Part shown: positions 8,094-17,186 of the stretch, in pieces
How the letters are laid out: every line of letters begins with the position of its first letter
Position numbering within the stretch: position 1 is the first letter of the stretch
Assembly (NCBI RefSeq): GCF_947258525.1
Contig: NZ_CAMYIP010000078.1
Location: 1 to 41,930 of the forward strand
Direction: 5' to 3'
Source: an uncultured Eudoraea sp.
GTDB taxonomy: Bacteria > Bacteroidota > Bacteroidia > Flavobacteriales > Flavobacteriaceae
DNA length: 41,930 bases
Translations under genes and position numbers: made by a program
Notes under the pieces: generated by a model
The model's input: only the letters and a program-made list of their open reading frames with translations
The model's database searches: none
Told to the model about the DNA's origin: nothing

Positions 8094-8130
8094 ATTATTA
8101 TTTAAAGTGCTTTTTTGATTAAATATTTTG

Positions 8131-8138
8131 CAAAAATA
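8131..8138 (-). promoter_or_regulatory. -7 element of the E2 gene
   Basis: Perfect TATTTTTG on the minus strand, 38 bases before ATG 8093; no TTG at the expected -33 distance. Confidence 0.45.
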
Positions 8139-8182
8139 CTAAAAAAACGTCCTTATTTTTAAATTTATTGTATCAATTATCT

Positions 8183-8803
8183 TTAAGTAGCCTTTAAGGA
8201 ACCTTCAAATGGAATTCTGTTAAGAATGCTTCTTCCTAAAGTAACTTCATCTGCATATTCCAATTCATCGCCTACCGATATACCTCTTGCAATTGTAGAT
8301 ATTTTTATATCAAAAGGCTTTAGTTGTTTGTAGATATAAAAGTTAGTAGTATCCCCCTCCATGGTAGAACTCAGGGCAAATATCAGTTCATTTATCTTAT
8401 TTTGATTAACTTTTGAGATCAGGGAGGAAATGGTTAAATCTTGCGGGCCAACACCTTCCATCGGGGATATTTTACCTCCCAGCACATGGTATAAGCCTGT
8501 ATATTGACCAGTGTTTTCAATAGCCATGACATCACGAATATCTTCCACTACGCAAACCACATCCTGCTCCCTTTTAGAATTTGTACAAATTTCACATAGA
8601 GCAACATCTGAGATATTATGGCAATTTGAGCAAAATCTGATTTCCTCTCTGAGCGCCTGGAGCGAACGAGATAAATCTGATGTTTGTTCCTCCGGCTGGT
8701 TTAAAAGGTGAAGTACTAACCGCAAAGCAGTTCGTTTACCAATTCCCGGTAACTGAGACATATGGTATACTGCATTTTCCAAGAGTTTAGATGAAAATTC
8801 CAT
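8183..8803 (-). CDS. recR: Recombination mediator RecR
   Basis: RecR (206 residues) works with RecO and RecF to load RecA at gaps. The N-terminal helix-hairpin-helix ([19 protein letters not shown]), the zinc finger with C58, C61, C70 and C73 (CSNCHN...CEIC), the Toprim domain ([14 protein letters not shown]) and the [12 protein letters not shown] loop are all present at their usual places. Its ATG lies only 5 bases from a perfect -7 promoter element, so the mRNA is probably leaderless. Divergent from the symporter gene. Confidence 0.97.
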   Translation of the reverse strand: MEFSSKLLENAVYHMSQLPGIGKRTALRLVLHLLNQPEEQTSDLSRSLQALREEIRFCSNCHNISDVALCEICTNSKREQDVVCVVEDIRDVMAIENTGQYTGLYHVLGGKISPMEGVGPQDLTISSLISKVNQNKINELIFALSSTMEGDTTNFYIYKQLKPFDIKISTIARGISVGDELEYADEVTLGRSILNRIPFEGSLKAT

Positions 8804-8808
8804 AAAAG

Positions 8809-8816
8809 CAAAATTA
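8809..8816 (-). promoter_or_regulatory. -7 element of recR, implying a leaderless mRNA
   Basis: Perfect TAATTTTG on the minus strand, with only 5 bases between its last G and ATG 8803. There is no clear -33 TTG. Confidence 0.5.
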
Positions 8817-8861
8817 CATAATGTTTTAAGTTTTTGTACTTTGCGCTCGTAATTTATTTTT

Positions 8862-10325
8862 ATGACAGCATCGCATATTCTGCTCCTTATTGGCGGTTAT
8901 TTCTTCTTGCTATTGCTTATCTCTTACTTCACCGGAAAAAACGATTCCAATGCTGATTTTTTTAAGGCAGGAAAACAATCGCCCTGGTATTTAGTTGCTT
9001 TTGGCATGATTGGCGCATCTTTATCCGGGGTCACTTTTATATCCGTACCGGGTTGGGTAGAAAGTTCGCAATTCAGCTATATGCAGGTTGTTTTCGGCTA
9101 TTTAGTAGGATATTTTGTCGTTGCCTTTATTCTTATGCCCATATATTATCGCTCTAATGTTACCTCTATTTATGAGTACCTCAAGGAACGATTTGGAAAT
9201 GTAAGTTACAAAATTGGAGCTTTATCTTTCTTTATCTCCAGGGTATTGGGAGCCTCTTTCCGCCTTTTCCTGGTAGCCATTGTGCTGCAGCAGTTTGTAT
9301 TTGACGCCTGGAATGTTCCATTTGAAGTTACCGTGGTTTTATCTATACTTTTGATATGGATATATACTTTTAGAGGCGGGATAAAAACAATTGTTTGGAC
9401 AGACACTCTGCAAACTTTGTTTATGCTACTATCAGTAGGCTTATCTATTTACTTTATAAACGCAAAATTGGGCTGGAGCTTTACGGAGTTTTTTAATTCT
9501 GAAGAATTAAAGGAGTACAGTCAGGTGCTGTTTACGGATGATTTTTATGTGAAAAATCACTTTATAAAGTCTTTTCTGGGGGGCATGTTCATTACTATCT
9601 GTATGACCGGTCTGGATCAGGATATGATGCAAAAGAACTTAACCTGTAAGAATTTAAAAGATGCTCAGAAGAATATGGTTTCTTTCAGTATTATTCTTAT
9701 TGTGGTAAATTTTGTCTTTCTGCTATTGGGTGCTTTGCTTTTTATTTATGCTTCTAAATTTGATATCGCAACTCCACTAATGGATGGGGAACCAAAATCT
9801 GATCTTCTTTTTCCTGAAATTGCGTTAAACAGTGGTTTGGGTATTACCGTTGCGATCACTTTTATGCTTGGACTGATTGCAGCTGCCTATAGCAGTGCGG
9901 ATAGTGCTCTTACTTCCCTGACTACTTCGTTTTGTGTAGATTTTCTCGGAATTGAAAAGAAGCCGGCAAACGCTCAAAAGACAATAAGAAAAAAGACCCA
10001 TGTCTGGATGAGCGTGCTCCTGATTCTAATGGTTATACTATTCAAATATGTTCTGGACAGGAATGTTATTGATGGCCTTTTAACGGTAGCTACCTACACC
10101 TACGGACCATTATTGGGCCTCTTTGCCTTTGGTATCTTTACATCTCATAAAGTGGCAGACAACTATGTTTGGATTGTAGCCGTGACCGCGGTACTAATGG
10201 TAATAGGGATTGCGAATATCCCCGTAGAATACCTGGGAGGATATGCCGTGGGCTATGAATTGTTACCTGTTAATGGGTTATTTACTTTTATTGGATTATA
10301 TCTGATAAGAAAAAGACCTGATTAG
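8862..10325 (+). CDS. Sodium:solute symporter family protein
   Basis: Integral membrane protein of 487 residues of the SSS (LeuT-fold) family, with about 13 hydrophobic segments. Typical features are the N-terminal [11 protein letters not shown] segment, [34 protein letters not shown], and the [17 protein letters not shown] segment, where serine/threonine residues contribute to the Na2 site. The co-transported solute cannot be predicted; sialic acid, sugar and vitamin transporters all occur in this subfamily. It diverges from recR, and its stop overlaps by 4 bases the stop of the convergent gene at 10322. Confidence 0.93.
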   Translation: MTASHILLLIGGYFFLLLLISYFTGKNDSNADFFKAGKQSPWYLVAFGMIGASLSGVTFISVPGWVESSQFSYMQVVFGYLVGYFVVAFILMPIYYRSNVTSIYEYLKERFGNVSYKIGALSFFISRVLGASFRLFLVAIVLQQFVFDAWNVPFEVTVVLSILLIWIYTFRGGIKTIVWTDTLQTLFMLLSVGLSIYFINAKLGWSFTEFFNSEELKEYSQVLFTDDFYVKNHFIKSFLGGMFITICMTGLDQDMMQKNLTCKNLKDAQKNMVSFSIILIVVNFVFLLLGALLFIYASKFDIATPLMDGEPKSDLLFPEIALNSGLGITVAITFMLGLIAAAYSSADSALTSLTTSFCVDFLGIEKKPANAQKTIRKKTHVWMSVLLILMVILFKYVLDRNVIDGLLTVATYTYGPLLGLFAFGIFTSHKVADNYVWIVAVTAVLMVIGIANIPVEYLGGYAVGYELLPVNGLFTFIGLYLIRKRPD

Positions 10326-10846
10326 TACTTTTCAATAATTGCGGCTTTTAAGAGTTCAAGGTCTTCAAGAATTGAATTTCCCATCTCTTTCAAATAGATC
10401 TCTGTATTATTCGAATTTAATTCATCCAACTCTAATTGCTGGAAAAGCCGTTTTTCATCAAAATAGCATTTGGTCTCATAGTCAAGCATTCGGGTAGGTA
10501 CTTTATCTTCGGAACCTTCATTATAAGGAAGGTCATAGCTTTTTTCTGAAAAATAAATCAATTCGTCATCCTTTAGATAGAAACATTTTTCTAGAGTAGT
10601 ATTTTCTCCGGAAGCCTTAAGCGACAACTTTTGGATTTCATCTTTCTCAAAAAAGGAACTAAGATGAGCACCGCTGCTGGTATAGTTTAACAATTGAAAT
10701 TCTACTATTGAGTCCCAATCCGACTTATTCTCCAGCATTTCAACATATTCGTTTATTGACAATACTAATTTCTGATTTGCTTGTTGCTGGGCATTTCCGG
10801 TGAATACCATAAAAGCCAAATAGAAAAAAACAATTGTCTTTAGCAT
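10322..10846 (-). CDS. Small secreted protein of unknown function
   Basis: A protein of 174 residues from ATG 10846, with a clear signal peptide ([20 protein letters not shown]). The mature part is acidic and mixed alpha/beta with no motif I recognise. An in-frame extension upstream overlaps the end of the CoA-binding gene and lacks signal-peptide character, so ATG 10846, five bases after that gene's stop, is chosen. It is probably co-transcribed with the CoA-binding protein gene. Function unknown. Confidence 0.75.
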   Translation of the reverse strand: MLKTIVFFYLAFMVFTGNAQQQANQKLVLSINEYVEMLENKSDWDSIVEFQLLNYTSSGAHLSSFFEKDEIQKLSLKASGENTTLEKCFYLKDDELIYFSEKSYDLPYNEGSEDKVPTRMLDYETKCYFDEKRLFQQLELDELNSNNTEIYLKEMGNSILEDLELLKAAIIEKY

Positions 10847-10851
10847 ATCAA

Positions 10852-11211
10852 TTAATATTGATCTGTAGCCAATAATACCAGAGTGCATGCCTCTTCCACC
10901 TTAATTATATTATTTCGAAGCAGTGCGTAAAACTCCGGGTTTTCGGTTCCGGGATTAAAAATCACACGCTCTGGTTTTAGTTGAATGATTTGTTCATAAT
11001 GTTCCTTTTGTCGTTTTTCATTGAGGTACAAGGTAATAGTATGAATATTTTGAAATTTTTCAAGCTCCGTACTAATCTGCACATCTGCCACATACCCATT
11101 CCTAAGACCAAAAGCCAAGGTTTCAATATTTTTTGCCCGCAATTTGTTTATGGCCAAATTACTGTAGCGATTCGGGTTTAAGGAAGCTCCAAAAACAAGT
11201 GTTCTTTTCAT
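10852..11211 (-). CDS. CoA-binding domain protein (YccU-like)
   Basis: Protein of 119 residues with a single Rossmann-like CoA-binding domain: MKRTLVFGASLNPNRYSN is the first strand and glycine loop, followed by the segments AFGLRNGYVADV and RVIFNPGTENPEF. Stand-alone proteins of this kind bind CoA or acyl-CoA, but their job is unclear. It is followed after 5 bases by the small secreted protein gene. Confidence 0.87.
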   Translation of the reverse strand: MKRTLVFGASLNPNRYSNLAINKLRAKNIETLAFGLRNGYVADVQISTELEKFQNIHTITLYLNEKRQKEHYEQIIQLKPERVIFNPGTENPEFYALLRNNIIKVEEACTLVLLATDQY

Positions 11212-11247
11212 AAAATAATTCTTGCTACGTTAAAGTGTGTTAATGAC

Positions 11248-11273
11248 TGTAACTTTTCAAATAATAATTCGTC
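11248..11273 (+). promoter_or_regulatory. Candidate ECF-sigma promoter in front of a small RNA
   Basis: TGTAAC (11248-11253), 16-base spacer, CGTC (11270-11273). The same two blocks occur back to back between the ECF sigma gene and its divergent neighbour (21623-21701). No open reading frame follows before the terminator at 11364-11390. Predicted transcript start is near 11280. Confidence 0.55.
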
Positions 11274-11279
11274 TTTAAT

Positions 11280-11390
11280 TAATACAACAAAAAACTTAAT
11301 TCGTTGTTGATGCTATATTTTTATAGTTAATGGTTAGTGTTTAGTATGGCTCAGCAACGAAAGAAACCCCGGCAAATCTGTCGGGGTTTT
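11280..11390 (+). ncRNA. Candidate ECF-dependent small RNA, about 110 nt
   Basis: The 390-base gap between the CoA-binding gene and the outer-membrane gene holds a promoter-like motif, a structured segment and a terminator, but no credible coding region. The predicted RNA has an A-rich 5' tail, an 11-bp stem (11300-11310 with 11351-11361, one wobble pair), an inner CTATA/TATAG hairpin in its loop, and then the terminator hairpin. It could belong to a known class such as the Flavo-1 RNA, which I cannot check. Structure and terminator are seen; transcription and sigma dependence are inferred. Confidence 0.5.
11364..11390 (+). terminator. Strong intrinsic terminator not behind any coding gene
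   Basis: AAACCCCGGCA and TGTCGGGGTTT pair over 11 bp (one G-T pair) around a 4-base AATC loop, followed by TTTT. The neighbouring gene to the left starts, rather than ends, at 11211, so the hairpin must close a non-coding transcript. Confidence 0.8.
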
Positions 11391-11540
11391 GTTATTTCAT
11401 TACATTAGTCTACATGAATGCATTTTCCGGCCATTAAAAAGCCAAAGATACTACATCAATTTATTCAAATCACATTCAAATAAGTTTAAAGGACAGCCTA
11501 TTATTTGAATCATGAAAATATGTTAAAATATTTATTTAAA

Positions 11541-11565
11541 GTAACATTAACTATATGTTATCGTC
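11541..11565 (+). promoter_or_regulatory. Candidate ECF-type promoter of the outer-membrane beta-barrel gene
   Basis: AGTAAC (block GTAAC at 11541-11545), 16-base spacer and CGTC (11562-11565). This differs from the other three copies in the first base only. Predicted transcript start is near 11572, about 30 bases before ATG 11603. Confidence 0.45.
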
Positions 11566-11602
11566 ATGTATGTATCATCAATCAATCAAAATCACGAAGT
11601 TC

Positions 11603-14053
11603 ATGAACAAGATTGTACTACTTTCTATCCTTCTATTGGGTGGCGTAACACTTGTTAAAGGAGCAATAACTGATTCAGATGTTGTGTTCGGCAGCATTAG
11701 TGGCAGGGTAGTTGACAATGTTCACAATCAACCGGTGGCATACGCAACAATACTGATCAAGCGAGCTTCAGATAACACCACAATTACCGGTGGAATCACA
11801 GATAAAGATGGTACATTTCAAATAAAAAAATTACCTGAAGGTTCTTTTATTGTTGAGGTTCAATTTATAGGCTTCAAATCGCAAATACGGCGGATTACAT
11901 TATCTAAAGATAATCGCAATCCGGATTTAGGAGTTATTTCGCTTAAAGAGGAAGCCGAAGAACTATCAGGTGTGGAAGTTGTTGCTGAACTAACCACTAT
12001 TGAACAGCGCCTAGATCGGAAGGTAGTAAACGTGGGTAAAGACCTTATTACATCGGGAGCCACAGCCTCAGATATTATGAATAATATCCCATCTGTGAAT
12101 ATAGATCAGCAAACCGGACAGCTCAGTTTAAGGGGTAATCCAAATGTAAGGGTTATGGTTGATGGCAAACTAACCAATGTGCCGGTTGCCCAATTATTAA
12201 GACAGATACCATCTACTTCCATAAAGTCTATTGAATTAATTACTAATCCGTCTGCCAAATATGTTCCGGATGGAATGGGCGGAATCATAAATATAATACT
12301 TCATAAAAATTCAAATATTGGATTTAACGGAAGTTTAAATACGGGGCTTACCGTTGGTCAGGAAGCAAAGTTCAATAGCTCAATTGATCTAAACTACAGG
12401 TATGGGAAGTTCAATATTTATGGAAATTACGGAAACAATATAGGCAAATATGTAAATAATGGATTTATATACAGAATTGACGAAAATTCAGAACAATTAT
12501 TCAATTGGCTGGATAATCGTAAATCCCATTTATATAAACTTGGTATAGATTTTTATCTCAATGATAAGAACACCATTTCGTTTTTTACGAATCAAAATCA
12601 TTTTGATGGAACATCGAGCGGAGAAACAAAAGTTACTTATTTTGATGATCCACCTCTGAATACGAATCAAATTTTTAATAATGAGAACGCTAACCTAAGT
12701 GAGCAATACAATTTTGACTATAAACTTGAATTTGAAAAAGAAGGTCATAATATTGAGTTGGAAGTAGACTATAATAGGTTTACAGATGACGAGAACGCCG
12801 AATTTAAATCTACAGGAAATACCTTATTCCCTGATTATGAGGATTTTGTAGACACAAGAAGAGATCAGACTATAGTAAATCTGGATTATATAAATCCATT
12901 AGATTCTATTTCCAAACTCGAGACCGGAATTGAAGTTAGAATATTTGAAACCAATGTGGATTATTCCTCTACCGGATTAACATTTGAACCAGATGGAACA
13001 CTTGTTCCTACCCCGGATACTAACTTTGTTTATGGTATGGACATATACGCGGTTTACGCCAATTTCGGTCAGAATTACGACAAATGGGGATATCAGGTTG
13101 GGCTGCGTGTCGAAGATGTTGAGGTTAAGGCAGATACAAACCAACTGAGAGCATTCACCGATAAATATACTGAGCTTTATCCCTCGGGTTATGTTACTTA
13201 TAGTCCATCAGAGAAAAATACGTTTCAAGCAAGTTACAGCAGGCGGGTAGACCGCCCGGGGTTAACGCAGGTAAATCCTATCCGCGAATGGGCAACACCT
13301 TTGATATCTTCTTTCGGCAATCCAACTCTTGTACCTCAGTTCACTAATTCGTATGAACTAAATTATACCAGACGAATGAAAAATGGCAGCATTACTTCAG
13401 GTGTGTTCTATAGAAGTATTAAAGATGAAATTAACAGGGCTGTTTATATAGACAGACTAGATCTGAACAAGCTTATATTAACCCATGATAACTTCGATGA
13501 CACCTCGGCCTATGGCATTGAGATCTCAAGTAATTATAAAGTAACTAAATGGTGGAGTTTTAATGCCAGTTTTGATTTGTATTCACAAACGCAGCGAGGA
13601 GTTACTGAGAGTCTGCAAACTGATAATAATACCGCTACAATAGATGACATTATTATTGAGGAAATTGAAGTGGAAAATACAGCCTGGAACTTCAGAATGA
13701 ATAACAGTTTTAAAGCCACCAAAAATCTTACTTTTCAATTATTTGGATTCTACAGAGGACAAAACAGAACCATTCAATTTGAAGTAGACCCCATGTATTT
13801 TGTCAATCTCGGTGCTCGTTACAATTTCGCGAATGGCAGAGGTACGTTCAGTGTTAATTTCAATGACGTTTTTAATACTATGCGCTTTTCAGTAACCGGC
13901 GATCAGCCTTATGACCAGATAGGAGAATTCAGATGGGAGAGTCAAACGGTTTTTGCAGGAATTTCGTATCGGTTTGGAAGTGGAAAAAACAAAGCTGCCA
14001 AAAGAAAAAGAAGAGATAGCAATACAAAGCAAAGTGGGGGTGGTATTTTATAA
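11603..14053 (+). CDS. TonB-dependent-receptor-like outer-membrane beta-barrel protein
   Basis: Protein of 816 residues from ATG 11603. Domains: signal peptide (1-20, MNKIVLLSILLLGGVTLVKG), carboxypeptidase-regulatory-like domain (about 30-115, SGRVVDNVHNQPVAYATI), plug-like domain (about 120-235, SDIMNNIPSVNIDQQTG and MVDGK), then a 22-strand-type barrel of the outer membrane beta-barrel family (OMP_b-brl_3-like) ending in FAGISYRFGSGK and a basic tail. A longer frame begins at 11555, but that ATG lies inside the spacer of the predicted ECF promoter, so 11603 is chosen. Such proteins are usually not SusC transporters; the ligand is unknown. No SusD partner is adjacent. Confidence 0.9.
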   Translation: MNKIVLLSILLLGGVTLVKGAITDSDVVFGSISGRVVDNVHNQPVAYATILIKRASDNTTITGGITDKDGTFQIKKLPEGSFIVEVQFIGFKSQIRRITLSKDNRNPDLGVISLKEEAEELSGVEVVAELTTIEQRLDRKVVNVGKDLITSGATASDIMNNIPSVNIDQQTGQLSLRGNPNVRVMVDGKLTNVPVAQLLRQIPSTSIKSIELITNPSAKYVPDGMGGIINIILHKNSNIGFNGSLNTGLTVGQEAKFNSSIDLNYRYGKFNIYGNYGNNIGKYVNNGFIYRIDENSEQLFNWLDNRKSHLYKLGIDFYLNDKNTISFFTNQNHFDGTSSGETKVTYFDDPPLNTNQIFNNENANLSEQYNFDYKLEFEKEGHNIELEVDYNRFTDDENAEFKSTGNTLFPDYEDFVDTRRDQTIVNLDYINPLDSISKLETGIEVRIFETNVDYSSTGLTFEPDGTLVPTPDTNFVYGMDIYAVYANFGQNYDKWGYQVGLRVEDVEVKADTNQLRAFTDKYTELYPSGYVTYSPSEKNTFQASYSRRVDRPGLTQVNPIREWATPLISSFGNPTLVPQFTNSYELNYTRRMKNGSITSGVFYRSIKDEINRAVYIDRLDLNKLILTHDNFDDTSAYGIEISSNYKVTKWWSFNASFDLYSQTQRGVTESLQTDNNTATIDDIIIEEIEVENTAWNFRMNNSFKATKNLTFQLFGFYRGQNRTIQFEVDPMYFVNLGARYNFANGRGTFSVNFNDVFNTMRFSVTGDQPYDQIGEFRWESQTVFAGISYRFGSGKNKAAKRKRRDSNTKQSGGGIL

Positions 14054-14117
14054 ATAGTAATTGATATAATATACAGAGTATTGGTTGGTTATCTCTTGTA
14101 ATATTTGTCAATTAAAT

Positions 14118-14145
14118 AATCCCCGGCTGATTAGTAGGGGGTTTT
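14118..14145 (+). terminator. Probable terminator of the outer-membrane protein gene
   Basis: AATCCCC and GGGGGTT pair around a 12-base loop, followed by a short T run. It lies 65 bases after the stop at 14053 and just before the stop of the convergent PPOX gene. Confidence 0.55.
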
Positions 14146-14149
14146 AAAT

Positions 14150-14701
14150 TTAGGAGGATTCATCAAATATTCCAGTGGGCAAACCATCCAGACTTTTAAC
14201 ATTCTTCAGACCCATATATTCGTTTAGTCCGTCCACACCTTTATTTTCGGCCCATACGTTGAGTAAGTTTCGTTCCCCTTTATAATCCATCAAAGGAACA
14301 CCGAACCCGCAGGAAGTCTGGACAAGCTTTATTTTCATATCAATTAGTTGCCTGCTGCCCGCTATTTCAGGAAACTGTCCAATATGCTTATTCCAAAAGG
14401 CATCTCGCTTATGGAATGTTCTTGCTTCGCCATAGAGACGTAAAATCAATGGTTTCCCTTCAAATGCACAAAACATAATAGTCATCCTTTTGTCGTATTG
14501 CAAATGGGTAGCGGTTTCGTTCCCACTTCCGGTAAGGTTTAACCAAAGAATATTGCTGTTATCTATAATTCTAAATGAATCCATTCCTTTAGGAGATAGG
14601 TTAATAGATCCATCTTTAATGGCAGTGGCTACAAAAAATAGTTTTTGTTTAGATATAAAATCTATGTGTGTTGAGTTCAGACTTTCAAAACGCTTCCCCA
14701 T
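14150..14701 (-). CDS. Pyridoxamine 5'-phosphate oxidase-family protein
   Basis: Protein of 183 residues with the split-barrel flavin-binding fold of the PPOX-like family: FFVATAIKDGSINLSPKG at about 22-39, then NILWLNLTGSGNETATHL and RMTIMFCAFEGKPLILRLYG. Family members bind FMN, F420 or heme, and this short form cannot be assigned a substrate. The gene starts 18 bases behind fabH and is probably co-transcribed with it. Confidence 0.87.
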   Translation of the reverse strand: MGKRFESLNSTHIDFISKQKLFFVATAIKDGSINLSPKGMDSFRIIDNSNILWLNLTGSGNETATHLQYDKRMTIMFCAFEGKPLILRLYGEARTFHKRDAFWNKHIGQFPEIAGSRQLIDMKIKLVQTSCGFGVPLMDYKGERNLLNVWAENKGVDGLNEYMGLKNVKSLDGLPTGIFDESS

Positions 14702-14719
14702 GCAAATTTTTTTAAGTGT

Positions 14720-15727
14720 TTACCATCTGATTATGGCACTTCCCCAGGTAAATCCGCTCCCAAAGGCAGCCAATACTACCAGATCTCCTTCTTTAATTTT
14801 ACCCTGCTCCCATGCTTCGGTGAGGGCTATGGGAATAGAAGCCGCGGTGGTATTCCCATATTTCATAATATTATTGTAAACCTGGTCATCTCCCAACCTC
14901 ATCTTGTGCTGAATAAACTGGGAAATTCTCAAATTAGCCTGGTGGGGAATTAGCATATCAATATCCTTTGGTTCAAGGTTATTGGCCTTTAACCCTTCCA
15001 TAATCACCTCACTAAAACGAACTACGGCATTTTTAAAAACAAACTGCCCGTTCATATAAGGAAAGTAAGATTCGTCATCTGGATCGTTGTCTTTTAATAT
15101 ATCTAAGACCCATCTTTTTCCCATGCCCGGAGCTATTAAGGAAAGTTCTTCCGCATGCTCACCTTCTGAATGCAAATGAGTAGACAAAATTCCTTTAGAA
15201 TTATCCTCCTCCCTGGTAAGAACGACGGCGCCGGCGCCGTCTCCAAAAATTACCGAAACACCCCTACCCCTGGTGGTCATATCAAGGCCGCCAGAATGTA
15301 ATTCTGAACCTATTACTAGCACGTTTTTATACATCCCGCTCTTGATATATTGATCTGCAAGAGAAATTCCATAAACAAAGCCGGAACATTGATTTCTTAT
15401 ATCTATTGCCCCTACGGTTTTTATTCCCAGATCTCGTTGTGCCAATACGCCCGGTCCGGGGAAGTAGTAATCTGGGCTTAAAGTTGCAAATACTATAAAA
15501 TCTATTTCGTCCTTATCTATCCCTGCCCGCTCAATGGCTATTCTGGCCGCCTTCACACCCATACTGGACGTAGTATCTTCACCTTTTATAACATGTCTCC
15601 TTTCCTTTATTCCCGTTCTTTCCTGGATCCATTCGTCATTGGTATCCATAAGTTCAGAGAGATCATCATTTGTTACAACATTCTCGGGTACAAAATAACC
15701 CAGTCCAATAATCTTTGAATTATACAT
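14720..15727 (-). CDS. 3-oxoacyl-ACP synthase III (FabH-like)
   Basis: Thiolase-fold condensing enzyme of 335 residues, starting fatty-acid chains from acyl-CoA and malonyl-ACP. The catalytic triad is visible: C114 (NQCSGFVYG), H262 (LIPHQANLRI) and N292 (KYGNTTAASIP). GDGAGAVVL and the final SGFTWGSAIIRW complete the family signature. It is about 18 residues longer than E. coli FabH, with an insertion around 205-225 (ILKDNDPDDESY), so a specialised paralogue rather than the housekeeping FabH is possible; no plsX or rpmF neighbour supports the housekeeping role. A 128-base leader separates it from the ABC1 kinase gene, with an imperfect -7 element (TATCTTAG) at 15811-15818. Confidence 0.9.
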   Translation of the reverse strand: MYNSKIIGLGYFVPENVVTNDDLSELMDTNDEWIQERTGIKERRHVIKGEDTTSSMGVKAARIAIERAGIDKDEIDFIVFATLSPDYYFPGPGVLAQRDLGIKTVGAIDIRNQCSGFVYGISLADQYIKSGMYKNVLVIGSELHSGGLDMTTRGRGVSVIFGDGAGAVVLTREEDNSKGILSTHLHSEGEHAEELSLIAPGMGKRWVLDILKDNDPDDESYFPYMNGQFVFKNAVVRFSEVIMEGLKANNLEPKDIDMLIPHQANLRISQFIQHKMRLGDDQVYNNIMKYGNTTAASIPIALTEAWEQGKIKEGDLVVLAAFGSGFTWGSAIIRW

Positions 15728-15855
15728 TACTTGGTTTGCGTGTTAGTTAATCTGAAAAGAATTGCCTGTACGTCTGCAAACAATCGTGCAAGAAAAATCA
15801 TTCCTTAAATCTAAGATAACTAAAAAATAATTGATGATTTAAGTAAGTTCCCGCA

Positions 15856-17166
15856 CTAAGTTAAGTACTTGCGATATGAATTTACCTCGACATTTGCCTT
15901 AAGATCATGCAAGAGATTGAATAGTCCGAAAAAAGTTCTGTTAATGTATAGAAAATGCTTAGAGCCCCTGTTTCCATTCATTTTTCGAATATGTTCGTCT
16001 TTGGAATAACGTTCCCCTAGGGCAGCAATTCTTGACCAGAATTGCTCATTACCAAAATCAAAGAATTCATCGTGGAAAGGAGTTGTAAAAAGACCAAGCA
16101 TTTCCTTAAATAAGGCTTTAAAAAATTTAACCTCTATTTCCGAATCTGAAGGAGACAGTATTTCTAACTCATATAACTTTTCCATGAAAATGGAGTCATT
16201 TTCAATATTCTCTTTTTTGGCAAGTTCAAAATACGGTACATAAAATTCATCAGGGACTTGCTTTATACATCCAAAGTCAATTGCCACCAATGTTTCCTCT
16301 TTGCTAACCAGGAAGTTTCCAGGATGAGGGTCTGCGTGAACCTTTCTAAGCCCGTGTAACTGGAACATATAAAAATCCCAAAGAGCCTGACCTAATTTAT
16401 TTCCTAATTCCGAATCAAAGTGCTGTTTAGTGAATTCACTTAAATGCCTCCCATGCATCCAATCCATGGTAAGTATTCGTTCACTCGATAATTCTTTGTA
16501 ATATTTGGGAAATTCTAAATTTGGGATTATTCGACAAGCTTTTGTGATTTCTTCACTTTGTGTAAACTCAAGGCTATAATCGGTTTCTTCAAGAAGTTTA
16601 AGCTCTACTTCTTTAAAGTATTTATCAGAATCTTTTCCCTGAAGATTAAACATCCGTATAGCAATAGGTTTAACTATTGCCAAATCGCTGCTTATGCTCT
16701 CAGCTACACCGGGGTATTGTATCTTAACTGCCAGTTCCTTTCCATCTTTGGTTGCTTTGTGAACCTGACCTATACTTGCGGCATTAATAGAGTTACGTTC
16801 AAAAGAATCAAAGATTTCTTCCGGGAATTTGTTTAAATACCTTTTAAAAGTTTTACGAACTAAAGGAGCGGAAAGAGGAGGTACTGAAAATTGAGCCAAA
16901 GAGAATTTTTCTACATATGCTGATGGCAGTAAATTCTTCTCCATGCTAAGCATTTGTGCCACTTTCAGTGCGCTGCCCTTTAATGATTTAAGACCATTGT
17001 AGATATCAGACGCATTGTCTTCATTCAATTCCTCTTTATCGTGCTCGGGATTTACCAATTTTTTACCATAATACTTGACAAAATTTCCACCGACTTTGAC
17101 ACCAGTTTTTACAAGCTTACCTGCCCTTTCAATTTTCCCAGTGGGAATTTTATCCAGTGTTTTCAT
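15856..17166 (-). CDS. ABC1/UbiB-family atypical kinase
   Basis: Protein of 436 residues of the ABC1 (AarF/UbiB/COQ8) atypical kinase family, often involved in quinone or lipid homeostasis. Seen: the KxGQ region as KVAQ (68-71) in SALKVAQMLS, the alanine-rich loop NAASIGQVHKA, the lysine in LAVKIQYPGV, the catalytic loop HADPHPGNFLV and the metal site AIDFGCIKQ. The Gly-to-Ala change in KxGQ departs from the COQ8 consensus. There is no obvious C-terminal membrane segment. It follows the TetR gene after 20 bases, so the two form an operon that is probably controlled by that regulator. Confidence 0.9.
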   Translation of the reverse strand: MKTLDKIPTGKIERAGKLVKTGVKVGGNFVKYYGKKLVNPEHDKEELNEDNASDIYNGLKSLKGSALKVAQMLSMEKNLLPSAYVEKFSLAQFSVPPLSAPLVRKTFKRYLNKFPEEIFDSFERNSINAASIGQVHKATKDGKELAVKIQYPGVAESISSDLAIVKPIAIRMFNLQGKDSDKYFKEVELKLLEETDYSLEFTQSEEITKACRIIPNLEFPKYYKELSSERILTMDWMHGRHLSEFTKQHFDSELGNKLGQALWDFYMFQLHGLRKVHADPHPGNFLVSKEETLVAIDFGCIKQVPDEFYVPYFELAKKENIENDSIFMEKLYELEILSPSDSEIEVKFFKALFKEMLGLFTTPFHDEFFDFGNEQFWSRIAALGERYSKDEHIRKMNGNRGSKHFLYINRTFFGLFNLLHDLKANVEVNSYRKYLT

Positions 17167-17186
17167 TTAAAATTCGGTTAAGATGA

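Noticed and set aside
11555-11602. Longer start of the outer-membrane beta-barrel gene
   Set aside because: The ATG lies in the spacer of the ECF-like promoter, and the extension breaks the signal peptide.
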